Both the position numbers and the translations under genes were made by a program. Positions 52,305-61,200 of a stretch of 64,000 nt of DNA are shown in pieces. The DNA is from CAJQQY01 sp964564545 (lineage in GTDB: Bacteria > Bacteroidota > Bacteroidia > Chitinophagales > Saprospiraceae). The notes under the pieces were generated by a model. The model ran no database searches and had not been told where the DNA came from. It was given only the letters and a program-made list of their open reading frames with translations. The stretch lies in contig CAZMBP010000011.1 in assembly GCA_964564545.1 (NCBI GenBank), positions 1 to 64,000 of the forward strand. Reading direction: 5' to 3'. How positions within the stretch are numbered: position 1 is the first letter of the stretch; each line of letters starts with the position of its first letter.

Positions 52305-53564
52305 CTATGACTCTCTAACTATTTTATCAATTTTTCCAGCCAACATATTATGATCAATATTTGAATTTTTTCTCAAAACATTTGTCATTAAAACTACCAA
52401 GTAAGTATTGCCGTCAGGCTGTTCTACGATAGCAACAGAATTCATATAATTTTTGACATTGCCTTTGTATTTTCCACAACCTCCTCCCCTGCTACGGTCA
52501 CAACTATACAAACTTCCTGACTTAAAATATAAGGCGGCATCTCTCAATTTTCGATTGGCTCCATAGCGAATTCTTCGGTCAGTCATATACATCAAACGTT
52601 TGATTTCCAAACTGGAAAGATAGTCTACGATTACTCCTCGTTCGAGCGCCACCAAAAATTTCATTAAGCCAAGTGGTGAACCTGCACTTCCTCCTTTGCC
52701 TGGAATAATTCCTGAGGCACCACGAGTAAACATCGTTCCTAGTCGCCATTCATTATGCCCAATCCCCAAAGTGCGTAACGGCGTATTGACGACTTCTAAT
52801 TGCAAATCCATTAAGACGGTTCTGGACGTTTCTTTAAAATACTCATCTGCTGCTTCTTGGGTCAATGTAGGGTAGTCTTTTCCAAATGCATTCATCAAAA
52901 TGGCTTCTCTCCATACGATGGAAGCTGCGCCATTATTACTCACCGACATCATGTGATCGATCCATTCGTAAAGAGTGAAAACATCTCGTGGAGCAACTTG
53001 TCGTTTGACTAGTTTCTTAGTTTCGATATTAAAGAATGGAACGGTATGCTCGTCATAAATTCCCCATTGCCCAGCCTTGACCGAGCGAGTTCTCATCAGT
53101 TCTTTTCGTAGCTCAAAGGAGTCGGGATAAATCTTACTTAACTCATTAAAAAAACCAACGGCAATGGCTAACTTTCCAACACTTCCTGGTTGAAAATACC
53201 GAGTCTCTTGATGTGCAGCATAGCGAGTTGGCTTGCCTTCCGAGACATCCATCAAGGCAACAGAATAGCTTTCATGCAAATTTGGAAATAGGTCTTCCAG
53301 CTTTTTTTGTAGCGCTGAATCACGTTGGAACAACGCAGCAGCATCGTCTCGAAAAACAGTTGGTAAATTTAATTTTATCTCCTTGATAGATTTTGTGGCT
53401 CCTTTGATTAATTTTCTTCCAGATAGATCACCATTCTCGATGAGTTGCAATCTTTTTAATCTTTTGATACCTGTCGATTCATAACCATCAATAGGATATT
53501 CGATCTCTGGTATATCAAATCCAAAACAAAAAATGGAAATAAGTAGGATTATTTTGAGTTTCAT
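52305..53564 (-). CDS. Exported beta-lactamase-fold serine hydrolase
   Basis: A 419-residue exported protein (hydrophobic N-terminus, about 1-17). The motifs are SVGK (in 'RYFQPGSVGKLAIAVGFFNE', SxxK, about 129), SNN (in 'MSVSNNGAASIVW', about 208) and KSGS (in 'ALYFKSGSLYSCDRSRGGGC', about 347). An insertion of two cysteines follows KSGS, probably a disulfide. It is longer than the relative at 49949-50878 because of an extra N-terminal approximately 100 residues. It is on the minus strand, 53 bases downstream of the dikinase-like gene, so both are probably expressed together. The role may be in cell-envelope processing; no resistance function is indicated. Confidence 0.88.
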   Translation of the reverse strand: MKLKIILLISIFCFGFDIPEIEYPIDGYESTGIKRLKRLQLIENGDLSGRKLIKGATKSIKEIKLNLPTVFRDDAAALFQRDSALQKKLEDLFPNLHESYSVALMDVSEGKPTRYAAHQETRYFQPGSVGKLAIAVGFFNELSKIYPDSFELRKELMRTRSVKAGQWGIYDEHTVPFFNIETKKLVKRQVAPRDVFTLYEWIDHMMSVSNNGAASIVWREAILMNAFGKDYPTLTQEAADEYFKETSRTVLMDLQLEVVNTPLRTLGIGHNEWRLGTMFTRGASGIIPGKGGSAGSPLGLMKFLVALERGVIVDYLSSLEIKRLMYMTDRRIRYGANRKLRDAALYFKSGSLYSCDRSRGGGCGKYKGNVKNYMNSVAIVEQPDGNTYLVVLMTNVLRKNSNIDHNMLAGKIDKIVRES

Positions 53565-53617
53565 TTTCTAATTATTTTTTTCTTAGACAAATCCTATGTT
53601 AGCCCCGAAGGATTTGT

Positions 53618-56600
53618 TTAAGTATTATTATTTCTTGAAAAAAAAGCAACTAAACCAAGCATAACTATGCTTAACACTCCAACTAATATTAAGTAATAAA
53701 AGAAGTTTGTTTTGGAATTATTTTCCATGATTGTTTCAGCGTTTTCTTCTATCGTTGTTGGATCAACTTCTTCCAATGCTTTACTTTTTATTTCTCCTTG
53801 AATATTGACAGCTTGCTCTTCTGGTAATTTTGGAGTAATTGAATCAAGATAAGCAGATGCTTTGGCATTTTTATTTTCTACAAAAGGACGTATTTGGAAG
53901 AGCCATATTTGGTCATCTTTAAAACCTAATTCAATATCAAATGGCCCTTCCGATTCGACTCCTGGAATGGTGGGCAAAATTCTATTGACATCATTGGTAA
54001 GTATTCGAATGGAATCTAAATTATTTTTTTTCAAAATGGATTTTTCGAAAGTAGCGGCATTTTTCGAAGTTCCTCCAGTCGTTGGAAGTCGTCGATAAAA
54101 TGGTTCGCGAGCAGGTGAAAGTAAAATGTTTTTTCCATCTGGTTTTAATAAATAAGACTCAGCAGCTTGCCCATCCACAGCACCTCCAGCACCTCGACTA
54201 AAGGCAACGGTGATGTCATCATCATCTCCAGAAGTAATTCCTTTGGTAATCAAAACACCTGAATATTCTACATCCACACTCGGAATAATCAAAATGGAAG
54301 GATAAACATTTTCAGGATTGAGCAAATATTTTTGCCGCCATTTATAACTTCGTTCGGTGTAAGGCGATGCCCAAACTTTTCGAATACCTTGCAAAATTTT
54401 ATCTTCATCCAATACATTGAAAAGTGTCAAATTTAGTCCAGCTCCTGTAAAATCCTTAAGGTCTTCCATGTTGGTATCACTTCGTACAAAAACAGGAACA
54501 GTTCCCATTTCACTACCCAATGCATCATTGAAAGCTTGTTTTAAATCAGCCACAAAATCAGGTGAAAGTTGAATTTTTTGGATCGCCGCTCTAAACGTTT
54601 CCAATTCTTGGAGCAAGAATTTTTCTGCGTCTATTTCATTATCTATTTCACTAGCTTTTGTAAATGCATTGTTGAGAAACTCCCAAAATGTACTATCAGA
54701 ATCAGGCATAGATTGGTTCATGTGCTGTCTAAAAATACTAAATGGAATCACAATACCTTCGACAACTTTATCTGGAAACATTTCTTTGAGCTGTCCTAAG
54801 TTAGCTGCTTTTGGTCCACAAATTTTTCCTGAGTCTTTGGATTTTACCTCTCTCATATTTAAAACGGCGGTATCATCCAATTCGATTTGATCAGTTGGAA
54901 CTTCGATTTTTTCTTCGCTCCTTTTTTTAACTTCGAATAATTTTCGTTCCTCGGCAGATAAATCTTTTTCAAGTTTTATGATAACGGTTCCTTTATTGGA
55001 CACAGCAAAAAAGACTTTTTCTCCTGAATATTTTTTTAGTGCTTGAAGGTTTTTTTCAGACAAAACTGCATTAGGAATTCCAAGGTTTCGAGCTAACAGT
55101 TGAACATGAGAAACCATATTTCCTTCTGTCACCGTGGCAATTCCTGCGACAGGTTTTAGATCAGATGAAGGGCTGTGAAAAATATAAATTTTGTCTTTAG
55201 AAACTTCTACTTCCTCTGACGACCCAGTAACGACAACCAGCTCACCCAAGGCATAACCAGGATTTAAACCTCGAAAGCTACTTTGGTTGGACAGATCTAA
55301 AATTTGATTAGAAAAGTTGGCTTCTTTGGCAACTGCATTCCCTAATTCACTCACCGCATTTCCAAAAGGCAAAAGAATTGATGCTCTAATTTTGTTATCA
55401 AAAAAACCATACGCTAATGGTTCAAAACCATTGTATAACTCCACCACGTTTTTATAAATTCCGCGAGTTGTTCCTGCGCCCCACTCTACTAACCGACGCG
55501 CTTGTTCATGCCAGTTGACCAGGGTATTCAATTTGATTTCGTCAGTTTCTGGCAAAGAGATTCGTGATTCAATTTTCTCCCATTCCCACATTTCTAAATA
55601 ACCACAACCCGCGCTTGCTTTGGCTAAATAATAGGTTTTTTCCATCATCTCCCGAAAGGTTGTTGGTTTCCATTTAGAGACATCCTTAATGAGAATACCT
55701 TCCAAAGCAATTGAAATATCTAGAAGTGCTAACCTAGCGGTGCGGCTTTTGATTTCAATGATTTCTTTTCGAATTTCAAATAATTTTTCAGCAGCCGCTT
55801 TTACTTTTTCGACACTATAATCATTGTTTTTAAAGGTATAAATATATTGGTCTAATGATTTTCGGATGTCGCTTTTTGTTGATAATCGTTTAACGTATTT
55901 ATCGAGGGTATATAATTGCATCGGGCGATAAATGATTTCCATATCACTAATCATCTTTTCAAAATTACGAAGATTAGCAGCATCTAATTTTTCTTTATGC
56001 TGTTCTTTAAAAGCAATACTTGCTGCAAGATCTGTAACATCAGGTTGTCCATGAATCTTTACACGTAAATTCGAAAAAGCAGGATAGCTTTCCGCAATCA
56101 CCTTAGATAATGCTCGGATATTTTGGGTGTAATTATTATCGCCAGCATGTGGAATGTCTTTTGCCGCTTCGCGAATCAAGTAAAAATTTTGATTAATTTT
56201 TCGATTACTTGCAAGGATTAATTTAAAAAAATTAATGCCCCATTCCTCTTCATCTTCTACTTGGATAGCTCCTCTATAATATTGTCCTTTTCTTAAAATC
56301 CATCCGTCGTCGATGCCTCGTAAATATTTTTCTAACTGGTATTGTTTGAGTCGGGAATGGTAGTTTTTTGAATCCCAAAAATCAGTTCGAGAAGTATTAG
56401 TAAGTATTTGTCCTAAAAAAATATGGTGATCTTCAGCTAATTTTTCCACTTCATCTTTGTAACGAGCATGTTGATTTCCTCCGATTTCATCACCGCAAGG
56501 TTCTTTAGGCATATTGATCGTACTGTCTTTGCAGAACCAACGAATATCTTTGTAAGGCCCTCTGTCATCATTTTTATACTTTTCCAACAATGCTTTTACG

Positions 56601-56683
56601 ACATTATTATCTACCTTTTGTGCCGTAGTTTTTTGGAGGGAAATTAGTAAAAAGAAAATAATAAAAGGGACTATAAATTTCAT
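53618..56683 (-). CDS. Exported, membrane-anchored dikinase-like protein (GWD-type order)
   Basis: A 1021-residue protein. It has a signal peptide (about 1-21, ending TTAQ) and a C-terminal membrane helix (about 995-1015, YYLILVGVLSIVMLGLVAFF). An N-terminal helical domain (about 25-440) has no recognised family. The phosphohistidine swivel domain (about 480-570) has the histidine in 'EGNMVSHVQLLARNLGIP' (about H525). The ATP-grasp (PEP/pyruvate-binding) domain follows: 'GPKAANLGQL', 'VRSDTNMEDLKDFTGAGL' and 'FDIELGFKDDQIWLFQIRPF' (about 617-965). His domain first and ATP-grasp last is the order of glucan water dikinase (GWD/PWD), not of PEP synthase or PPDK. The signal puts these domains outside the cytoplasm, where ATP is not expected. 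Function is unknown; a catalytically inactive or unusual phosphotransferase is possible. Confidence 0.85.
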   Translation of the reverse strand: MKFIVPFIIFFLLISLQKTTAQKVDNNVVKALLEKYKNDDRGPYKDIRWFCKDSTINMPKEPCGDEIGGNQHARYKDEVEKLAEDHHIFLGQILTNTSRTDFWDSKNYHSRLKQYQLEKYLRGIDDGWILRKGQYYRGAIQVEDEEEWGINFFKLILASNRKINQNFYLIREAAKDIPHAGDNNYTQNIRALSKVIAESYPAFSNLRVKIHGQPDVTDLAASIAFKEQHKEKLDAANLRNFEKMISDMEIIYRPMQLYTLDKYVKRLSTKSDIRKSLDQYIYTFKNNDYSVEKVKAAAEKLFEIRKEIIEIKSRTARLALLDISIALEGILIKDVSKWKPTTFREMMEKTYYLAKASAGCGYLEMWEWEKIESRISLPETDEIKLNTLVNWHEQARRLVEWGAGTTRGIYKNVVELYNGFEPLAYGFFDNKIRASILLPFGNAVSELGNAVAKEANFSNQILDLSNQSSFRGLNPGYALGELVVVTGSSEEVEVSKDKIYIFHSPSSDLKPVAGIATVTEGNMVSHVQLLARNLGIPNAVLSEKNLQALKKYSGEKVFFAVSNKGTVIIKLEKDLSAEERKLFEVKKRSEEKIEVPTDQIELDDTAVLNMREVKSKDSGKICGPKAANLGQLKEMFPDKVVEGIVIPFSIFRQHMNQSMPDSDSTFWEFLNNAFTKASEIDNEIDAEKFLLQELETFRAAIQKIQLSPDFVADLKQAFNDALGSEMGTVPVFVRSDTNMEDLKDFTGAGLNLTLFNVLDEDKILQGIRKVWASPYTERSYKWRQKYLLNPENVYPSILIIPSVDVEYSGVLITKGITSGDDDDITVAFSRGAGGAVDGQAAESYLLKPDGKNILLSPAREPFYRRLPTTGGTSKNAATFEKSILKKNNLDSIRILTNDVNRILPTIPGVESEGPFDIELGFKDDQIWLFQIRPFVENKNAKASAYLDSITPKLPEEQAVNIQGEIKSKALEEVDPTTIEENAETIMENNSKTNFFYYLILVGVLSIVMLGLVAFFSRNNNT

Positions 56684-56751
56684 GAGTTACGGTTTTGCAA
56701 ATGGCTTATGATTAATTTGAAAGACAATTTTTTAAATGGAGTAGAGATTAA

Positions 56752-56869
56752 ATAACCTACCTGTATGAAGAGACTATTTTAAATATAAAAAATTAGTGCA
56801 TACCCTGAAGTACGAACTCACTTTTTATGAAATCATATTGAAAAAGAAATCTTCAGGTGGGTAGGTTAT
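56752..56869. repeat. Inverted-repeat element of about 118 bp
   Basis: Ends ATAACCTACCTG and TGAAGA at the left, TCTTCA and GGTGGGTAGGTTAT at the right: imperfect arms of about 20 bases. The centre is AT-rich with no gene. It lies in the 461-base gap upstream of the dikinase-like gene and may include its promoter. Confidence 0.5.
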
Positions 56870-56903
56870 GTATTTCCTACTCAGTAAAGTGGAGCTGAGA
56901 ATT

Positions 56904-56950
56904 AAGCAGTTAATTAAATTTGTGCTATAGATGAATTTGATTAACTGCTT
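56904..56950. repeat. Hairpin AAGCAGTTAA
   Basis: AAGCAGTTAATTAAATT pairs with AATTTGATTAACTGCTT (one bulge) around a 13-base loop. There is no T-tract to make it a clear terminator. The remaining gap to 57144 shows nothing. Confidence 0.6.
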
Positions 56951-57144
56951 AAGTTCTTGTCCATAATTATTTTGACCAAGTACTTATATTATTCTCTTTA
57001 AATTGTGAAGGAAAGGTAGTTAAAAAATGCTATCAAAAAAAAGCTTTTTCTTTTTTTTTGAGTAGTTATGCCTTAACCTCTAGATGACCTTATTTAATTC
57101 CTCGTCAGTTTGTTGTGGGTAGCTGATTTTCTTAATGAAGTTGT

Positions 57145-58254
57145 TTAAAATGTTCGTTGCTTCTGTTTTTTTCCTTTTTTAATCGTATCAAATTTAAAGC
57201 AATCAATACAATCATTTTTATTGGGTGCAGTCAAATTAATGACCAATGAAAGTTCCATTCCTCCCACACTTCGATTTCTATTTTGCAACTTAGATATATT
57301 CATATCATAACCAATGCCCATAGTCATGGAAGGAGAAATGGCAGTTTTGGCAGAGAGTATCCCTGAGTCAACACCCAATAATTGATTGGGATGATCACTC
57401 AACCTCATAGCTAAGCCAAAAGTAATAGTTCGGAAATAAGTTTGACTTTTATCTTTAGAAATTCGTGCTCGAATATCAAATCCACCTAAAAATTGCCAAT
57501 GTGGTCTTTGAATTTTTGTCATTCCTTTGAGCACTAAATAGTGTTGACCTCTATTTCCAAAAGAAATAGGAATGGACGAATGTACTATCCAACGTGTATT
57601 TACTTTGTTATCATCCTCCACTCCTGTTGGGGTAAATGCAAAAAATCCCTGCTTGATACCATGCTGAAAACTTAACCCTACATTCCATGAATTATCAGGA
57701 TTGTAAAATAACGCACCTCCACCAACATCCCAGATTCTGATATCATCATTCAATAATTCCAAAGGAGTGTTAGGTGAATTGATAAAGCCCAATCCTCCAT
57801 CATATTCATTATCAAAGTCAAAATCCATTGGATTTATTTGATAACGTAATAATCCACTTTGTAATCCTAGCGATAAAAAATATCCAGTAGTCAACTGCAT
57901 ATGATATGAAAATGCTGCTTGATATTGACTGGTTTTAAAAACAGGATCTCCTGCCCTATCTTCCATCGCACTTATTCCGTATCCAAAAAAATTACTGCTA
58001 TGATTCAAACAACTTCGTCCGTCATACGAAGCAAAATAAGTATTGTAGCCTTGATTAGGCAAAACGGCGGACCATTGGTTTCGATACTTAATCGCAATTC
58101 GGTCGGTGCCATCTTGCATGTAGCCGGTGAGCGCAGGACTAACATAAATAGGCGAAAGATCGAATTGAGAAAAGTGAATATCTTGCGCTGATATTTTTTC
58201 CATGGAAAAAATACATAAGGAGAAGAGGATAAGAAATTTATATTTTAAAAACAT
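57145..58254 (-). CDS. PorP/SprF-family type IX secretion outer-membrane protein
   Basis: A 369-residue protein with a signal peptide (about 1-23, ending ISAQ). It starts the mature part with 'DIHFSQFDLSPIYVSPALTG', the characteristic PorP/SprF opening. It continues 'IAIKYRNQWSAVLPNQGYNT' and membrane strands such as 'YFLSLGLQSGLLRYQINPMD'. Family members sit in the outer membrane and attach surface proteins secreted by T9SS, typically the giant protein coded next to them. Here the PKD/SprB-repeat protein gene ends 35 bases upstream on the same strand, so they are a pair. The basic end (KKGKKQKQRTF) is unusual but short. Confidence 0.93.
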   Translation of the reverse strand: MFLKYKFLILFSLCIFSMEKISAQDIHFSQFDLSPIYVSPALTGYMQDGTDRIAIKYRNQWSAVLPNQGYNTYFASYDGRSCLNHSSNFFGYGISAMEDRAGDPVFKTSQYQAAFSYHMQLTTGYFLSLGLQSGLLRYQINPMDFDFDNEYDGGLGFINSPNTPLELLNDDIRIWDVGGGALFYNPDNSWNVGLSFQHGIKQGFFAFTPTGVEDDNKVNTRWIVHSSIPISFGNRGQHYLVLKGMTKIQRPHWQFLGGFDIRARISKDKSQTYFRTITFGLAMRLSDHPNQLLGVDSGILSAKTAISPSMTMGIGYDMNISKLQNRNRSVGGMELSLVINLTAPNKNDCIDCFKFDTIKKGKKQKQRTF

Positions 58255-58289
58255 GGTGTTTGATTTTTTTTTAAATAGAAAAATGAGTA

Positions 58290-61200
58290 TTATCGTAGTA
58301 AAGAAACTTGTCCATTAAAGATGATACTTTCTCCATCGATGTAATTTACTTTTGCTTTGAAAACATAAACTCCAACGGCAGCGTTTTTACCTCTTACTCT
58401 TCCGTCCCAACCAAATTCATAATCGTTGAGTTGAATGTTTTTAGCATGATGTACCATGCCTCCCCATCGATCAAAGACTTGGAAATATTCCACTTCTTCC
58501 ACCGCTGGATTTTTCCCCAACAAAGTAAATAAATCATTTTCTCCATCATTGTTTGGGGTAAAGGCGGAAGGGATCGCAATTTTTCTTTCTATATTAACTG
58601 TAATAAAAATAGAATCTCTTGCTGCACAACCATTTTCATCCAACATCAAAACTTCATAGGTAACATCATTGAAAGGTTGACTATTTGGCTCAGCACAATC
58701 ATTGCAAGTTAACCAACGATTTGGCGTCCAAACAAAAGTCGGATTAGCAATATTATAATCACTAGTAATTTCAATTTCTTCTCCGAGCAATATTTCCAAA
58801 GAATCATCATCTAACGCTATCCAGATCATGGGTGGTTCAAAAATGGTCGTATTCAAAAATTGAGTGCATCCCGCTCCATCTGAAATTAGGATCGTATAAT
58901 CATCTGGCAACAAATTATTAAAACCTGTTCCTTGCAAACTATCCAATTGAGGAACAGTAACAAAATAAGGCGCTACTCCTCCACTAAAATTATCTAAATT
59001 GATTTGCCCATCATTGAATCCGAAACAGGAAATGTTAGAAATTTGAGCATTATAGGAAATAGAATCATTTTGATTGACGGAAAGTATCTCTTCCAAAACA
59101 CAATTATTGGCATCCGTAATTGTAATGTTATAATTTCCTGCGGGGACATTATTTATAGCCGTTGTGGTGTTTCCATTTTCCCATAAATAATCATAATCCA
59201 TTGTTCCTCCATTAGCTTCAATCACCAAACCACCATCACTTCCTCCGTAACACGTAACAATCGTTTCATCTAACAGATTGATTGAAAGCGGTGCTGCTGG
59301 CTGCCCAATTTCTATGGCTTCTATCCAAGTACATCCATTATTATCTTCAATGGTGACGGAATAAGTTCCTGCGGGTAAATTAGAAATGTCTGGAGTGGTT
59401 GCTCCATTGGACCAATCAAATTCATAGTCAGGTGTTCCATCCAAAACTAAAATATTAATCTCTCCCATCTGATCTCCAAAACACAAATTATCAATTGTAT
59501 TAGCACTTGCTTCTACAGGAGTAAATATTTCTACTTGGGTAAATGCCGTGTCTGGGCAATTACCATTATTATCTACTATCAAAGTAACTTCATAGATACC
59601 AGGTAAAACATATTCATGTTCTATATCTCCATCAAATGAAACTGCCCCATCTCCAAAATCCCATTTATAATTAAAACTATTTCCAATTGGACTTGCCGAG
59701 AATGAGGCATTCCATTCTGCACATCCTGCTTGCCCAAGAGGTGTAATTATTTCTGAATTTGGAGTTTGAACTACATTAATAGTTTGAGTTACAGATCTGG
59801 AGCAAACTCCAATCGTTGCCGTTAATTGAACAGTAAAAGTACCTCCTGATAAATAAGTGTGACTCGGAGTAGTCTCAGAACTTGTGTTTCCATCTCCAAA
59901 ATCCCAAAGGTAACTTTCACCTATCGTAGTTTGATTGATAAATGCTACTACCGAAGGGGAACAATCACCAACTTGACTAAAATCAAAAGCAGGTGTAGGC
60001 AATGGTGCCACATTAATTTGTTGCAAAGCAGTATCTCTACATCCTTCCGTATTTGTAATAATTAAAGTGACTGAAAAAGTACCATCAGTTGCAAAACTAT
60101 GTGAAGGGTTACAATCATTGGAGAAATTGCCATCTCCAAAATCCCAAAAACAAGTAAAAGGAGTTGGTGTAGAAATATTTGTAAATGTAATGTTATCATT
60201 CACACAAATTGAATCTGTCGATGGTGAAAAACTGGCGGCAGGTGGAATCAAAACGGTAACATTTGACATGGTACTATCTTCACAACCTTCTATTGTTGTT
60301 GCATAAAGTTTTACTAAATAATTTCCTGGCGTCGAAAAAATGTGAGTTGGATTATTCAAATTGGAAGTAGTTCCATCTCCAAAGTCCCATAAAAAATTAC
60401 TCGCCAAAGTTGAAGTGTTGATAAAATTCAAAGTGTCTCCAGGGCACGTAATTGTATTGTTAGAAAAACCTGCAGCTGGCATAGGATGAATGATTACTTG
60501 TTGTTGAATACTATCGAATCCGCAGCCAAAAGCTTTGAGTTTAATAGTGAAAGTTCCTGCCTGCTGATAAGTATGACATAAGTTTGCTTGGGTACTAGTA
60601 TTGCCATCTCCAAAATCCCAAAGGACCGTCGCTCCCAAAGTCGAAAGATTTGTCAAGCAAATAGGAACTCCAACACACCCTTCAAGAGGATCTATGTTAA
60701 AAAACGCTTTGACATCAGTTGGATTGACAACTAAATCATAGGTGAAAGTTTCTGTGCCACAATCATTGGTCGCGGTTAGCGAAATAGTATAGGTAGTAGG
60801 AATGGTATCAGTAAAATAAATTATTTGCAAGGGGATAGAATCGGTACTCGTCGTTCCATTTCCATAATCCCACAGCCAACTATTCATTGGCCCACCAAAA
60901 CTTACATTGGAAAATGTTACGGTATCCCCCGAACAATAATAATTTTGCATTGGACCAAAACGGGGAACTGGTTTTGGAAAAACAGTTATTGTTTGGGTAA
61001 ATACTTGTCCATCACAACTATTTCCTGCGCTTAGAGAAATGGTATAAGTTGTATCATTTAACCCAGGTCCTAGTGTAATAGTACCTGGCTGAATCGCAGT
61101 AGAAAATAAAGAGTCATCTAAGTACCATTCAAAACTTGGGTTATCAAAAGTTCCTGTTTGATTCATCAAAGTTACCTCCAAATCGGCACAACCTTCTATT

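Noticed and set aside
49949..53564. Antibiotic-resistance beta-lactamases
   Set aside because: SxxK, SxN and KSG motifs are present in both proteins, but the class A omega-loop glutamate motif was not recognised, and the context is cell-envelope genes.
53618..56683. Phosphoenolpyruvate synthase
   Set aside because: The domain order is reversed, the PEP-binding TIM barrel is missing, and the protein is exported.
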